A stretch of DNA of 7,326 nucleotides from Candidatus Eisenbacteria bacterium (GCA_026388185.1 JAPLKG010000013.1:1-7326); one strand, 5' to 3'; shown: positions 1-7,153, counted from the stretch's first letter. Translations and numbers: made by a program. The notes: generated from the letters alone by a model not told the origin.

Positions 1-1
1 G

Positions 2-3000
2 AGTGTATCTCCGAGCATATGGGATTATCGGCTTCCGTACACGGGCAGGTACGTGTTGTATGTGAGTGATAATGGGGGAGACCATACTGGTAGTTATTGG
101 TTGAGTTTGCAGTGTCGGCAGGACGTGAAGGCTAAGGCTGAAAGGATAGTCGCGGCCGAGGGAACAATGTCTGGCTCTCTAGAGAAGTACGGCGCCATGA
201 AGGCATACGTGTTTCTTGTAGACGCAGAAGACACCACGACCGTAACGGTCGTAAGAAGTTCAGGTTTTGTGGAACCGTTGATGGAGCTATACGGACCCTC
301 GGACAGCCTGATCGTAAGCGTTGGTGGCTCATCGAGCTCACAAATTTCAGATTCGTATTTCAAACGATCCGGCATGTACACGTTGTACATCAGTGACTAC
401 GGAAGTGACGAGATCGGCTCATACGAGCTTAGGTGGAGCGGAGTTCTGGCTGGTGGGCTGATCAGAGTGGCCTCCATTATTGAACCCTCAGGAGTCGTTT
501 CCTTTAGCCCAAGCATAGTCCCGAAGGCACTACTAACGAACATCGGTTGGGAGGAGCAGACCTTCGCTGCCAAATTCACCATTTACAATGTCTATTCAGA
601 TAGCTTAGTCGATTTGAGCCTGTCACCGGGTGAGAGTGACACACTGAGCTTCACTCCGTGGACGCCGACCGAACCCGCCGCGTATTTTGCCACTTGTTCA
701 ACCCAGGCCGAGGGCGGTCTCGTACGCAGCGAGAACAGACAAGCTTTTTCTTTGACGAGCGGGGTAGGGCCAGAGATTTATAGTAGGACGCCTGGTGAGG
801 CTGCAAATCGTGGAATGGCCACTGTGACTATAACAGGCCGCGGCTTCGAACCGGGGACAACCGCGAGTCTCGAGAACACGGTGGGCGGGACAGTCTTTGC
901 TGATACGGCAGCCGTACAGTTTGTGAGCCCTCAGGAGATAAGAGCTACGTTTGATCTGACCGGTGCGGTTCCAGGTACCTGGAACCTTAGAGTCACAAAT
1001 CCCGATAATGACTCTTACATCTTCTACGAAGGTTTCACGATTTCGGGATTCCCGGGCCAGGAGATCGCATTCGGGAGCTGGGAAGAGTTTAGCGTGGGGC
1101 AGGCCAGACCAACCCAAATAGGTGTGAACGTTCCTGATGGCGTCGACAATCTCTATGTTCTCATGAAAAAGACCACCCACATCGGATATTCAGACACTTG
1201 GACAGGAAGCATGAAACTCTTCAAAGACGGAGTGCAGGTCGCACTTGCAAGTGGTAGTGGCGATTTTGATGTTCATTTGCAAACCCCGCAGTACGGCTGG
1301 TACACCCTCGAAGTATCCGCCACAGGTTCCGGTGAAGGACTGGTCAAGGTCTGCGCCGCCTTGGATAGCTTGCAACTGGGGCAATGGAAAATAGGCCAAG
1401 TCCTGAGACCCTATGGCTGTGACTGGGGGCAGGTGGATGTTCCTCCGAGTCAGGCATCCTTGTTCTTCGAGACAGAGGGTTTTGGGCTGTGGAGTACACT
1501 TGATGTTTATCAGGGGTATCTGGGCAACCGAAGCCAGCACTGGCAATTCTCCAACATGGGTGCAGGGTATCACATAGAGGGCGTGATACAGAACCCAGCG
1601 GCGGGTCGATATTACTTGAGGTACATGGATTCGGCGGTCATGGAGGGTGTTGGTGGCCAGGCGCGCGAATACATGATTATTGCTGACACAGTCTCGGTTC
1701 AGCCACCGCCAGCTTCTGCGCCCACAATCACGGACGTTTCCTCATACAAGGGCGGTACTTTCGGATTCGTGACATTGATTATTTCTGGAGCATCTCTCGC
1801 GCCTCGAGCAATAGTATCGCTTGTGCGGGACGGCTACAGCAGTGTGGCCGCGACTTACGTAAGCGGCGACTCAACTATGAGAGGTCTCACAGTGACATTC
1901 GACTTGTCCGCCACTCCGGCGGGAGAGTGGAGGCTTGAGGTTGCAAACCCTGATGGTGAAATGGTGGCAGCTCCTCAGCCTTTTGTTGTAGAAGCTGGCG
2001 GACAGCCGGACATGTGGGTAAAGATTGTGGGAAGGGAACAGTTGCGGGTCGGCAGATACCAGAGGTATGTCATAAAATATGGCAACACGGGCAACGTTGA
2101 CGCAATTGGGGTTCCACTCTGGATAGCGTTTCCCGCCAGTTTGATTTGGAAGTTTGATACTCCGATTGCACCGCCGACGCCGAGAGAGGGCGAAGAGCCC
2201 TTTGACTGGAGTCGAATACCGATTAGTATCGAGTATGATTCTGAAACTCGCATACCGCTTCTGCTTCCGTTGGTTCCACCCGGCTGCGACGGAACAATCG
2301 AGATTGAACTGATGGTACCCGGGGCCACTCTCGCTCAGGGTTTCGATCTTTCCGTTTGGTTAAATCGTCCTCTCTTCAATCCCTTGCCAATTATACTACT
2401 AGATCCCCGCCAAGCTGAGGGTTCTTCTCGGATTCCGCACGTCCCTGTACTCGGCGGCCCCTGGTGGTCGAGCGATTGGTATCAATGCATAGTTGACTTA
2501 GGCACCGCTCTCATAAAGTTTCCGCCTGGCTGGGATTGCCTTTATTCCTGGGGGAATATGTTCGTAATGTACGAGCTAGAGAGATATCGAGCCCGGATAG
2601 GTGCGCCGCAGGAGCCGCAGAGCCTGATACAGGCTTTCACTGACATGCTTGCCGAGTGCTGTGATGAGTTCTCGCCTGGAAACCCACGTTGCGCAAAGCT
2701 GGAACTCTACAATGACTTGAAAAATCTCGTGCTTGCCGTGAAACCAGGATCACCATGTGAAAAGACTTTCAGCAAGTGGTACAAAGCCCTTCTACATATC
2801 CTTTTTGCCAGTTCGGTGACCCCCGAGGACAAGTGTGGCCTTGCGGGTTACGATCCAGACGACACGCCCCCGGGACAGCTACGGCGGTTCGTCCCTACTA
2901 CCGACGCACTTACCTACCGCATTGACTTCTGGAACAAGGAAGACGCGACTGCCCCCGCGCAGGAAGTGTTCGTGCTCGACACACTGTCCACCGGTTTCGT

Positions 3001-3964
3001 CGATTCCACTTTTGCCTTCAACGAATTCGGCTTTCTGCGTTGGACTATCCCCTTGGAGGGCGGTCAGTACTTCAATATCAACGTTGACATGCGTCCGGAC
3101 AAGAATTCAATCGTAAGTGTGGAGGGCAGGTATAACCAAAGTGCAAGGGAAGTGAGTTGGACCTTCCGGTCTCTTGATCCAGCAACTGGCGAACCTCCCG
3201 AAGATCCAATGGAGGGATTCATGCCGCCCATGACAGACAGCGGTTATGAGATTGGTTGGGTCGATTTCACCGTAAAACCGCGGACAGATTTGCCCAGCGG
3301 AACGAGAATTGCAAATCAGGCCTTTGTGAATTTCGATGGTGTGGGTCCGTGGAATCCTGCACCGAAGGACGGCCCTTATATCAACACCGTGGACGTGCTC
3401 GCACCTACAAGCCACGCAAAAGCACTAGGCGCTACGCAGCCTCAGACTTCCTTCAATGTTTGCATCTCAGGCCAGGACGAGGAACACGGTTCTGGAATTG
3501 CCCGGTATTTGATATACGTCTCTGACAACGGAGCAGAGCCTGAGTTGTGGCTTGCTACACAGGATAGTACTGTTACTTACAGGGGTGAGAGCGGACACAC
3601 CTACAGATTTAAGAGCGTCGCCGAAGACAATGTCGGAAATAGAGAATTGCCCCATCTGGATTACGACGCCGTCACCACAGTCAATATAGTTCCCGTGATG
3701 GCAGTCTCGCCTAGCCCCTTTGTCCCGGCTCGTGGGCATACAAATATGACCTTCTTTGGAGAAAAAGTGCGTGGCTCGGAGATCAAGATATTCAACAAGG
3801 CCGGAGAACACATTAAGACACTTGAGGTGTCTGCAGGACAAGAAACGATAATCTGGGACGGTAAGAGTGAGGATGGAAAAGACGTTGCCAGCGGTGTCTA
3901 TGTGTGGGTGCTCCGGACTCCCTCGGGGGAGGAGCACAGAGGCAAGTTTGCAATTATCAGATAA
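2..3964 (+). CDS. Large multi-domain secreted surface protein with FlgD-like/T9SS-type C-terminal domain (5' end outside window)
   Basis: The reading frame is open to the left edge: codons from position 2 read SVSPSIWDYRLPYTGRY and run into the GTG at 53, which is inside a PPC-like domain and is not the start. Residues below are counted from that GTG. Visible domains: end of a PPC-like beta domain (1-20); a second PPC-like unit (about 28-128); a CARDB/Ig-like unit (135-233); IPT/TIG-like units (239-330 and 557-647); further beta-rich PPC-like sequence (335-548); a DUF11/CARDB-like unit (652-760); a cysteine-containing, partly helical insert (about 803-928); a domain with the YDPDD and TYRIDFWN motifs typical of large bacterial extracellular proteins (929-1115); an Ig-like unit with YLIYVSDNG and GHTYRFKSVA (1118-1210); and a FlgD-like terminal domain with SPSPFVP, WDGKSEDGKDVASGVY and a final KFAIIR (1213-1303). 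Such a terminal domain resembles type A T9SS sorting domains, so export and surface attachment are inferred. No catalytic domain is visible; an enzyme could lie upstream of the window. Confidence 0.85.
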   Translation, partial: SVSPSIWDYRLPYTGRYVLYVSDNGGDHTGSYWLSLQCRQDVKAKAERIVAAEGTMSGSLEKYGAMKAYVFLVDAEDTTTVTVVRSSGFVEPLMELYGPSDSLIVSVGGSSSSQISDSYFKRSGMYTLYISDYGSDEIGSYELRWSGVLAGGLIRVASIIEPSGVVSFSPSIVPKALLTNIGWEEQTFAAKFTIYNVYSDSLVDLSLSPGESDTLSFTPWTPTEPAAYFATCSTQAEGGLVRSENRQAFSLTSGVGPEIYSRTPGEAANRGMATVTITGRGFEPGTTASLENTVGGTVFADTAAVQFVSPQEIRATFDLTGAVPGTWNLRVTNPDNDSYIFYEGFTISGFPGQEIAFGSWEEFSVGQARPTQIGVNVPDGVDNLYVLMKKTTHIGYSDTWTGSMKLFKDGVQVALASGSGDFDVHLQTPQYGWYTLEVSATGSGEGLVKVCAALDSLQLGQWKIGQVLRPYGCDWGQVDVPPSQASLFFETEGFGLWSTLDVYQGYLGNRSQHWQFSNMGAGYHIEGVIQNPAAGRYYLRYMDSAVMEGVGGQAREYMIIADTVSVQPPPASAPTITDVSSYKGGTFGFVTLIISGASLAPRAIVSLVRDGYSSVAATYVSGDSTMRGLTVTFDLSATPAGEWRLEVANPDGEMVAAPQPFVVEAGGQPDMWVKIVGREQLRVGRYQRYVIKYGNTGNVDAIGVPLWIAFPASLIWKFDTPIAPPTPREGEEPFDWSRIPISIEYDSETRIPLLLPLVPPGCDGTIEIELMVPGATLAQGFDLSVWLNRPLFNPLPIILLDPRQAEGSSRIPHVPVLGGPWWSSDWYQCIVDLGTALIKFPPGWDCLYSWGNMFVMYELERYRARIGAPQEPQSLIQAFTDMLAECCDEFSPGNPRCAKLELYNDLKNLVLAVKPGSPCEKTFSKWYKALLHILFASSVTPEDKCGLAGYDPDDTPPGQLRRFVPTTDALTYRIDFWNKEDATAPAQEVFVLDTLSTGFVDSTFAFNEFGFLRWTIPLEGGQYFNINVDMRPDKNSIVSVEGRYNQSAREVSWTFRSLDPATGEPPEDPMEGFMPPMTDSGYEIGWVDFTVKPRTDLPSGTRIANQAFVNFDGVGPWNPAPKDGPYINTVDVLAPTSHAKALGATQPQTSFNVCISGQDEEHGSGIARYLIYVSDNGAEPELWLATQDSTVTYRGESGHTYRFKSVAEDNVGNRELPHLDYDAVTTVNIVPVMAVSPSPFVPARGHTNMTFFGEKVRGSEIKIFNKAGEHIKTLEVSAGQETIIWDGKSEDGKDVASGVYVWVLRTPSGEEHRGKFAIIR

Positions 3965-3988
3965 TCTAGTATGTGACATGGAGGCTGT

Positions 3989-4870
3989 ATGAGCAAGGCG
4001 AGCGGAGCATGTTTGGTCTTGGCGTTCGTCCTAGGGGTCTCATTGTGGGGAAATGCCTATGCTATTGGTGAGGCGGGTGCGCAGTTTCTTAAGATGGGTG
4101 TGGGTGCAAGGGCATGCGCAATGGGGGAGGCATACGTCGCGATAGCAGATGATGCAACTGCCATTTACTGGAATACCGCTGGACTTGCAGAGATCCAGTC
4201 TCCGCAGATAACGGCTATGCAGAACTTCTGGCTAGCTGACATGAGCTATCAGTACCTTGGTTTGGTGTGTCCCTCACGTCTCGGCAGTCTCGGAATCTCT
4301 GCGGCCTACTCTTCCTCCGGCGAGATTCCCAAGTACGAGAACTTTCAACGTGAGGGAGAATATTCTGCGTATGATGCCGCTGGAACTATCGCATATGCCA
4401 GAAGACTAATGGGATCCGCTTCGTATGGAGTGAGTGTCAAATTCATCCAGGAGAAGATTGAAGAGGAAAGCGCCAGGGGCTTTGGGGTCGACGTCGGCCT
4501 TCTTTGCGCACCTGGTATCCTTCATGGCCTTAAGCTTGGGGTTGCTGTCAACAATATGGGACCTGGCATAAAGTTCATAGAGAAGGCAGACCCCTTGCCC
4601 TTGAGCGTAAGGGTTGGCGCAGCATACAAAACGGGGCCCTTGCTGCTGGCGGGCGATTTAGGCAAGCCAAGGGACAACGATGCTTACTTATGCGTGGGAG
4701 GGGAACTTGGAATTCGAGACATCCTGGCGTTAAGAGCGGGATATAATTCAGCTAATTCCTATTCAGCCGGCATCGGTTTGAAGTGGCGGAGAGTGTCAGT
4801 TGATTACGCCTACGTTCCGTACGAGTACCTCGGCGATACTCACCGATTCTCCGCCGGCGTGAGGTTCTAG
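3989..4870 (+). CDS. PorV/PorQ family outer-membrane beta-barrel protein
   Basis: This complete 293-residue protein starts at ATG 3989 with GGAGG at 3980-3984. Residues 1-25 form a signal peptide: a short basic start, a hydrophobic core LVLAFVLGVSLW, and a likely cleavage after AYA. The mature N-terminus carries the family hallmark: FLKMGVGARACAMGEAYVAI (33-52), then ADDATAIYWNTAGLA (53-67). The rest alternates short amphipathic strands and ends HRFSAGVRF with a terminal aromatic residue, as expected for an outer-membrane barrel. In characterised T9SS systems PorV is an outer-membrane shuttle that carries sorting-domain cargo to the attachment complex, and PorQ is a related barrel. The gene lies 24 nt after the large surface-protein gene with no terminator between them, so co-transcription is likely. 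The sequence does not decide between PorV, PorQ or another paralogue, so no symbol is given. Confidence 0.88.
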   Translation: MSKASGACLVLAFVLGVSLWGNAYAIGEAGAQFLKMGVGARACAMGEAYVAIADDATAIYWNTAGLAEIQSPQITAMQNFWLADMSYQYLGLVCPSRLGSLGISAAYSSSGEIPKYENFQREGEYSAYDAAGTIAYARRLMGSASYGVSVKFIQEKIEEESARGFGVDVGLLCAPGILHGLKLGVAVNNMGPGIKFIEKADPLPLSVRVGAAYKTGPLLLAGDLGKPRDNDAYLCVGGELGIRDILALRAGYNSANSYSAGIGLKWRRVSVDYAYVPYEYLGDTHRFSAGVRF

Positions 4871-5076
4871 GGGTTCCGTGGCAGTTGTCCGAATGCTATC
4901 TACGCGTATTCGTGCTGCACGCTACCCTTCCCATCGCCTCTTCACCACTTTCTGCCCTGCTTTCCCGCTGAAAGAATCTTCGGCTGACCTCACTAATTTA
5001 CTTGCCATCTCTTGCCTCAAGAGCGTTCATGGAGCTAGGCAGTCATTGTAACTGCTTGTTTGAAAAGCTATTAGAG
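4871..5076. other. Intergenic spacer without a recognised gene
   Basis: About 200 nt separate the PorV/PorQ-like gene from the lysine-rich gene. It contains a pyrimidine-rich stretch (about 4921-4966) and a weak inverted repeat GCTGAA/TTCGGC (4967-4972 with 4979-4984) that is not followed by a T-run. I see no convincing terminator, RNA gene or small ORF. The spacer marks a break between the surface-protein unit and the unrelated genes to its right. Confidence 0.4.
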
Positions 5077-5085
5077 AGGGGGTGA
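5077..5085 (+). promoter_or_regulatory. Ribosome binding site that fixes the start of the 181-aa gene
   Basis: AGGGGGTGA is a strong Shine-Dalgarno match 5 nt upstream of ATG 5091. An in-frame GTG at 5082 lies inside this element and so cannot be the start; ATG 5091 is chosen. Confidence 0.75.
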
Positions 5086-5090
5086 GAGAC

Positions 5091-5636
5091 ATGGCAAAGA
5101 AGGCGAAGAAAGGCAACGGCAAGGCCAAGGCGGCGGTGAAGCCTGAGCAGACTAAGCAGAACGCAGCGAAGGCTAAGGAGGCCCACAAGCCTCAAGCTCC
5201 CGACCTCGGCGCCCTGCGCAAGCCGGTGCTCGATGCCAACGCTGGCCTGACGAAGGCCGAAAGCGAGGCGAAGGTGCTTCTGGACAAGGCCGAAGCCCTC
5301 GTTGCGGCGGCTAGAGGCCAGTACCGCGAGGCGTTGGGGCTCTACCGCGAAGCCTGCCGGAAGGCAGGAGTGGACTGCGAGTTTGAAGGCGGGCGCTCTG
5401 AGAACGTGAGTCCGAAGGTAAGCTTCATCGTTGAGAAAGCTGACAAGGGCATCCGCGTGATGGTGAAGGGCAAGCCGGAGAGCGAGGAGATCATTCCGCT
5501 GGCAGCGCTCAAGGCATCGATTGGGAAGGCAGCCTATGCCTACACCGAGAAGCACGTGGGTCCGCGAGAGCGCGTTGGCAATAAGGGCGGAACGCTTGGG
5601 AATAAGCTGAGAGCTGTGATGGTGGGGAAGAAGTAG
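5091..5636 (+). CDS. Lysine/alanine-rich protein of unknown function (181 aa)
   Basis: I do not recognise this family. The protein starts at ATG 5091. Residues 1-35 are very rich in Lys and Ala (MAKKAKKGNGKAKAAVK...), like disordered, histone-H1-type nucleic-acid-binding tails. Residues about 40-92 are Ala/Leu/Glu/Lys-rich and probably helical or coiled-coil. Two cysteines, C89 and C96, lie close together. Residues 107-135 look like a beta strand region (VSFIVEKADKGIRVMVKGK). The C-terminal module (136-181) contains AAYAYTEKHVGPRERVGNKG, is strongly basic, and is duplicated at 6408-6548, where the protein sequence is kept at 43 of 46 residues. There is no signal peptide or membrane segment, so a cytoplasmic, possibly nucleic-acid-binding role is a guess from composition only. 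The gene is followed by its own hairpin and looks monocistronic. Confidence 0.75.
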   Translation: MAKKAKKGNGKAKAAVKPEQTKQNAAKAKEAHKPQAPDLGALRKPVLDANAGLTKAESEAKVLLDKAEALVAAARGQYREALGLYREACRKAGVDCEFEGGRSENVSPKVSFIVEKADKGIRVMVKGKPESEEIIPLAALKASIGKAAYAYTEKHVGPRERVGNKGGTLGNKLRAVMVGKK

Positions 5637-5678
5637 TGCGCTGAGTGAGGACCGTCTGTGATAGACGGCCTTGCTCTT
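5496..5678 (+). repeat. Duplicated segment, copy 1 (3' end of the 181-aa gene plus hairpin)
   Basis: This 183-nt segment aligns to 6408-6590 at a constant offset of 912 nt without gaps. The coding part (141 nt to the stop codon) has 21 differences by my count. The 4 nt after the stop differ completely, and the next 38 nt (5641-5678) are identical. Similarity ends abruptly at 5678, where copy 2 meets the intron. Confidence 0.9.
5643..5676 (+). terminator. Strong 3' hairpin, probable intrinsic terminator
   Basis: The arms GTGAGG-A-CCGTCT (5645-5657) and AGACGG-CCTTGC (5663-5674) pair around the loop GTGAT (5658-5662). Two more pairs extend the base (5643-5644 with 5675-5676), giving about 14 pairs with one bulged A at 5651 and two wobble pairs. 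The tail TTCTCATTTT (5677-5686) is T-rich but interrupted, so termination efficiency is uncertain. It starts 7 nt after the stop codon of the 181-aa gene and is repeated exactly at 6555-6588. Confidence 0.7.
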
Positions 5679-5701
5679 CTCATTTTGTGCGCATTGAGGC
5701 A

Positions 5702-5730
5702 TTGACAGGCAGGCACCTCACAGGTAAGCT
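5702..5730 (+). promoter_or_regulatory. Candidate sigma70-type promoter for the methyltransferase gene
   Basis: A perfect TTGACA (-35) at 5702-5707 is followed after 17 nt by TAAGCT (5725-5730), a weak -10 with 3 of 6 matches. It lies after the hairpin and about 70 nt before ATG 5802, the right place to drive the next gene independently. Support is by pattern only, and the promoter consensus of this organism is unknown. Confidence 0.35.
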
Positions 5731-5801
5731 AGCGGTGGCTGATTAAGCAGAGCATGTTGGGCGGAAACGGCGTAAGACGTAGTTAAGCAACCGGAGAGCC
5801 G

Positions 5802-6368
5802 ATGATTCAACTCGTTCTATTAGTAGTGATCGTAGTTTTCCCCATCTCGGAGGTTGCGCTTGCTTTCGTGAAGCGCTCAAGCAGTCGTGCTGCGCAAAGC
5901 GAAGATCGTGGCTCAATGCGCCTGCTCTGGCTCAGTGTTGCTCTCGGCATCGCGTTGGCCAACGCCGCTCAGTGGATTCCCTCGGCTCGTTTCCAAGGAC
6001 CTAGGTATACGATCCATCTCATCGCGCTTGGTCTACTGGTGAGCGGCCTCGCCATACGCTGGGCGGCCATCCTCACGCTCGGCCGATTCTTCACGGTCGA
6101 CGTGGCCATCCATTCCAACCACGCGGTTGTTCAGACGGGACTTTACCGCTTCATCCGTCACCCGTCCTACACCGGCCTTCTCCTCGCCTTCATGGGTCTG
6201 GGTGTGTCCTCCGCCAACTTGCTGAGTATCCTGGGGCTTCTTATTCCCATCGCCCTCGCAGTGCTCAACCGCGTGGCGAAGGAAGAAAAGGCCTTGCTCT
6301 CTTCCCTGGGTTCTGAGTACGCAGCCTACTGTGCTCGTACCAAGCGGTTCATCCCTGGCCTGCTCTAA
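5802..6368 (+). CDS. Isoprenylcysteine carboxyl methyltransferase (ICMT)-like integral membrane methyltransferase
   Basis: This complete 188-residue protein starts at ATG 5802 with GGAGAG at 5793-5798. Hydrophobic segments lie at about 3-22, 41-59, 70-91 and 124-155. The family signature is clear: GLYRFIRHPSYTG at 113-125 (the RHPxYxG motif, part of the S-adenosylmethionine site in this fold) and RVAKEEKALLSSLGSEYAAY at 157-176 with the paired Glu 161-162, ending TKRFIPGL. In eukaryotes ICMT methylates prenylated cysteine at protein C-termini. Bacterial relatives are mostly uncharacterised and share the fold with phospholipid methyltransferases, so the substrate here, protein or lipid, is unknown. 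Length is typical for the short bacterial forms. The gene sits between two copies of the unknown gene's 3' end, has its own candidate promoter, and has no terminator except the hairpin of copy 2 at 6555-6588. Confidence 0.88.
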   Translation: MIQLVLLVVIVVFPISEVALAFVKRSSSRAAQSEDRGSMRLLWLSVALGIALANAAQWIPSARFQGPRYTIHLIALGLLVSGLAIRWAAILTLGRFFTVDVAIHSNHAVVQTGLYRFIRHPSYTGLLLAFMGLGVSSANLLSILGLLIPIALAVLNRVAKEEKALLSSLGSEYAAYCARTKRFIPGLL

Positions 6369-6407
6369 CGCCGTGTCTTCCCAGGTACCTAAGGCGGATG
6401 AGGCCAC

Positions 6408-6548
6408 CCGCTTGCAGCGCTCAAGGCGTCGATTGGCAAAGCGGCCTATGCTTACACCGACAAGCACGTCGGGCCGCGAGAGCGCGTCGGCAACAAGGGT
6501 GGGACGTTGGGCAACAGGTTGAGAGCTGTGATGGCAGGGAAGAAGTAG
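6408..6548 (+). pseudogene. Truncated second copy of the 181-aa gene (C-terminal 46 codons only)
   Basis: The segment reads in frame to TAG 6546-6548 and encodes residues matching 136-181 of the protein at 5091-5636, with three substitutions (E153D, K172R, V178A). There is no start codon, and an in-frame TGA at 6399-6401 closes the frame just upstream. Compared codon by codon, 16 codons differ silently and 3 change the amino acid. This is the mark of two genes that diverged under protein-level selection before this one lost its 5' part. The sequence just upstream (6391-6407) would read KADEA in another frame and might be a frameshifted continuation, but the match to copy 1 is too weak to claim. 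The methyltransferase stop lies only 39 nt upstream of the homology. Confidence 0.85.
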
Positions 6549-6554
6549 CGATCT

Positions 6555-6588
6555 GAGTGAGGACCGTCTGTGATAGACGGCCTTGCTC
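6555..6588 (+). terminator. Second copy of the 3' hairpin, interrupted by an intron 2 nt after its base
   Basis: The sequence is identical to the hairpin at 5643-5676 (arms around the GTGAT loop at 6570-6574). Here the T-rich tail is replaced after TT by the intron. It may still end the methyltransferase transcript, or it may be weakened. It also fits the stem-loop target used by group IIC introns. Confidence 0.65.
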
Positions 6589-6976
6589 TTGTACGCCCAG
6601 CATGATGTTCACCTTGGAGGTGGAAGTCCTCCCGAAAGCTGGCCATAGCGATCGAAGCGAAGCGCAACTGCGGAAGGGTGACTGACCGTGGGAAGGAAGC
6701 GTGGAGCGAAGCCGCGGGCCGACGTACAGAAACCGGATTGGAGGCGACGCCGATCAGGGCGAGCGGGCAAGTGACCGCGAAGCTCTTATGGTCAAAGATC
6801 AGGCGGCGTAAATCCGGCGGTCGTGCGGTGAAGGGTGCATGTCTTATCTGGGGAGATCTTGCCTTACGTCTGAAAGGGCGACCCCGCTGAAAAGTGGGGG
6901 AGCAAGAAGTCAGCATAGGCCATAATATCTGCCTCAGGCAGAGAAGGGCCGAACAGAAAGGAGAGCAGAGGGAACG

Positions 6977-7078
6977 ATGGGTCTCAAAGGTACAGGGCCT
7001 CAGATGTCCGGGCAACTGGAGCTCCCGTTGGAGGGAGGGGTGAAGCCCCGAGCTACCGGCGGAGCGAGGAAGTACCGA
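6977..7078 (+). pseudogene. Stub of the intron-encoded reverse transcriptase/maturase N-terminus
   Basis: ATG 6977 is preceded by AAAGGAG (6957-6963) and lies where the intron-encoded protein normally starts, in domain IV. The first ~34 residues (MGLKGTGPQMSGQLELPLEG, then GVKPRATGGARKYR) recall the low-complexity leader often seen before the reverse transcriptase domain of such proteins. None of the reverse transcriptase blocks, the YADD motif, the maturase X domain or an HNH domain follows. The frame runs through domains V and VI to a stop at 7235-7237, outside the intron. I read this as an internal deletion of the ORF. The leader resemblance is from memory and is the weakest part of the intron call. 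Confidence 0.45.
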
Positions 7079-7119
7079 TGGCGGCACACGAGACCGGAAG
7101 CTCAAGATTCACTTCCTGA

Positions 7120-7151
7120 ACCGCCCGGTGCGGACCCGCATGCCGGGTGGT
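7120..7151 (+). ncRNA. Group II intron domain V
   Basis: A nine-pair lower stem (ACCGCCCGG 7120-7128 with CCGGGTGGT 7143-7151, one G-U pair) is followed by a two-nt 3' bulge TG (7141-7142) and a four-pair upper stem TGCG/CGCA with loop GACC. This is the domain V architecture. CGC at 7122-7124 can serve as the catalytic triad in the form used by IIC introns. The loop is not a GNRA tetraloop, which may reflect natural variation or decay. Confidence 0.8.
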
Positions 7152-7153
7152 GT

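Larger units (their letters stand above)
6408..6590 (+). repeat. Duplicated segment, copy 2, ending at the intron
   Basis: This is the partner of 5496-5678 with no gaps. Its right end, after TTGCTCTT at 6583-6590, coincides with the first base of the group II intron. The end of homology is therefore explained by an insertion and not by gradual decay. Confidence 0.9.

Noticed and set aside
53-55. GTG 53 as the start codon of the large surface protein
   Set aside because: The same frame is open from position 2 and the GTG lies inside a PPC-like strand; there is no ribosome binding site and no signal peptide follows it.
4967-4984. Hairpin GCTGAA/TTCGGC as terminator of the PorV/PorQ-like gene
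   Set aside because: The stem is only six pairs with a wobble, nearly 100 nt from the stop codon, and has no T-run after it.
5046-5074. Promoter TTGTAA - 17 nt - TATTAG before the 181-aa gene
   Set aside because: Transcription would begin within the Shine-Dalgarno element, so it cannot be the main promoter; no better one is visible in the spacer.
5082-5084. GTG 5082 as start of the 181-aa gene
   Set aside because: It is part of the Shine-Dalgarno element itself; ATG 5091 has correct spacing.
5043-5702. 219-aa minus-strand ORF opposite the lysine-rich gene
   Set aside because: It is a mirror of a GC-rich coding frame. The two repeat copies differ mainly at third positions of the + strand frame, which supports the + strand gene only.
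5637-5801. Integron attC recombination site after the 181-aa gene (GTTGGGC at 5757 and GTTAAGC at 5782 match the GTTRRRY core)
   Set aside because: No RYYYAAC partner core occurs in the interval and the hairpin lacks the attC double-arm layout; seven-base degenerate matches are expected by chance.
6452-7105. 217-aa minus-strand ORF and a 70-aa plus-strand ORF (6678-6890) across the intron
   Set aside because: They cross structured ribozyme sequence, lack ribosome binding sites and resemble no protein; they are open by composition only.
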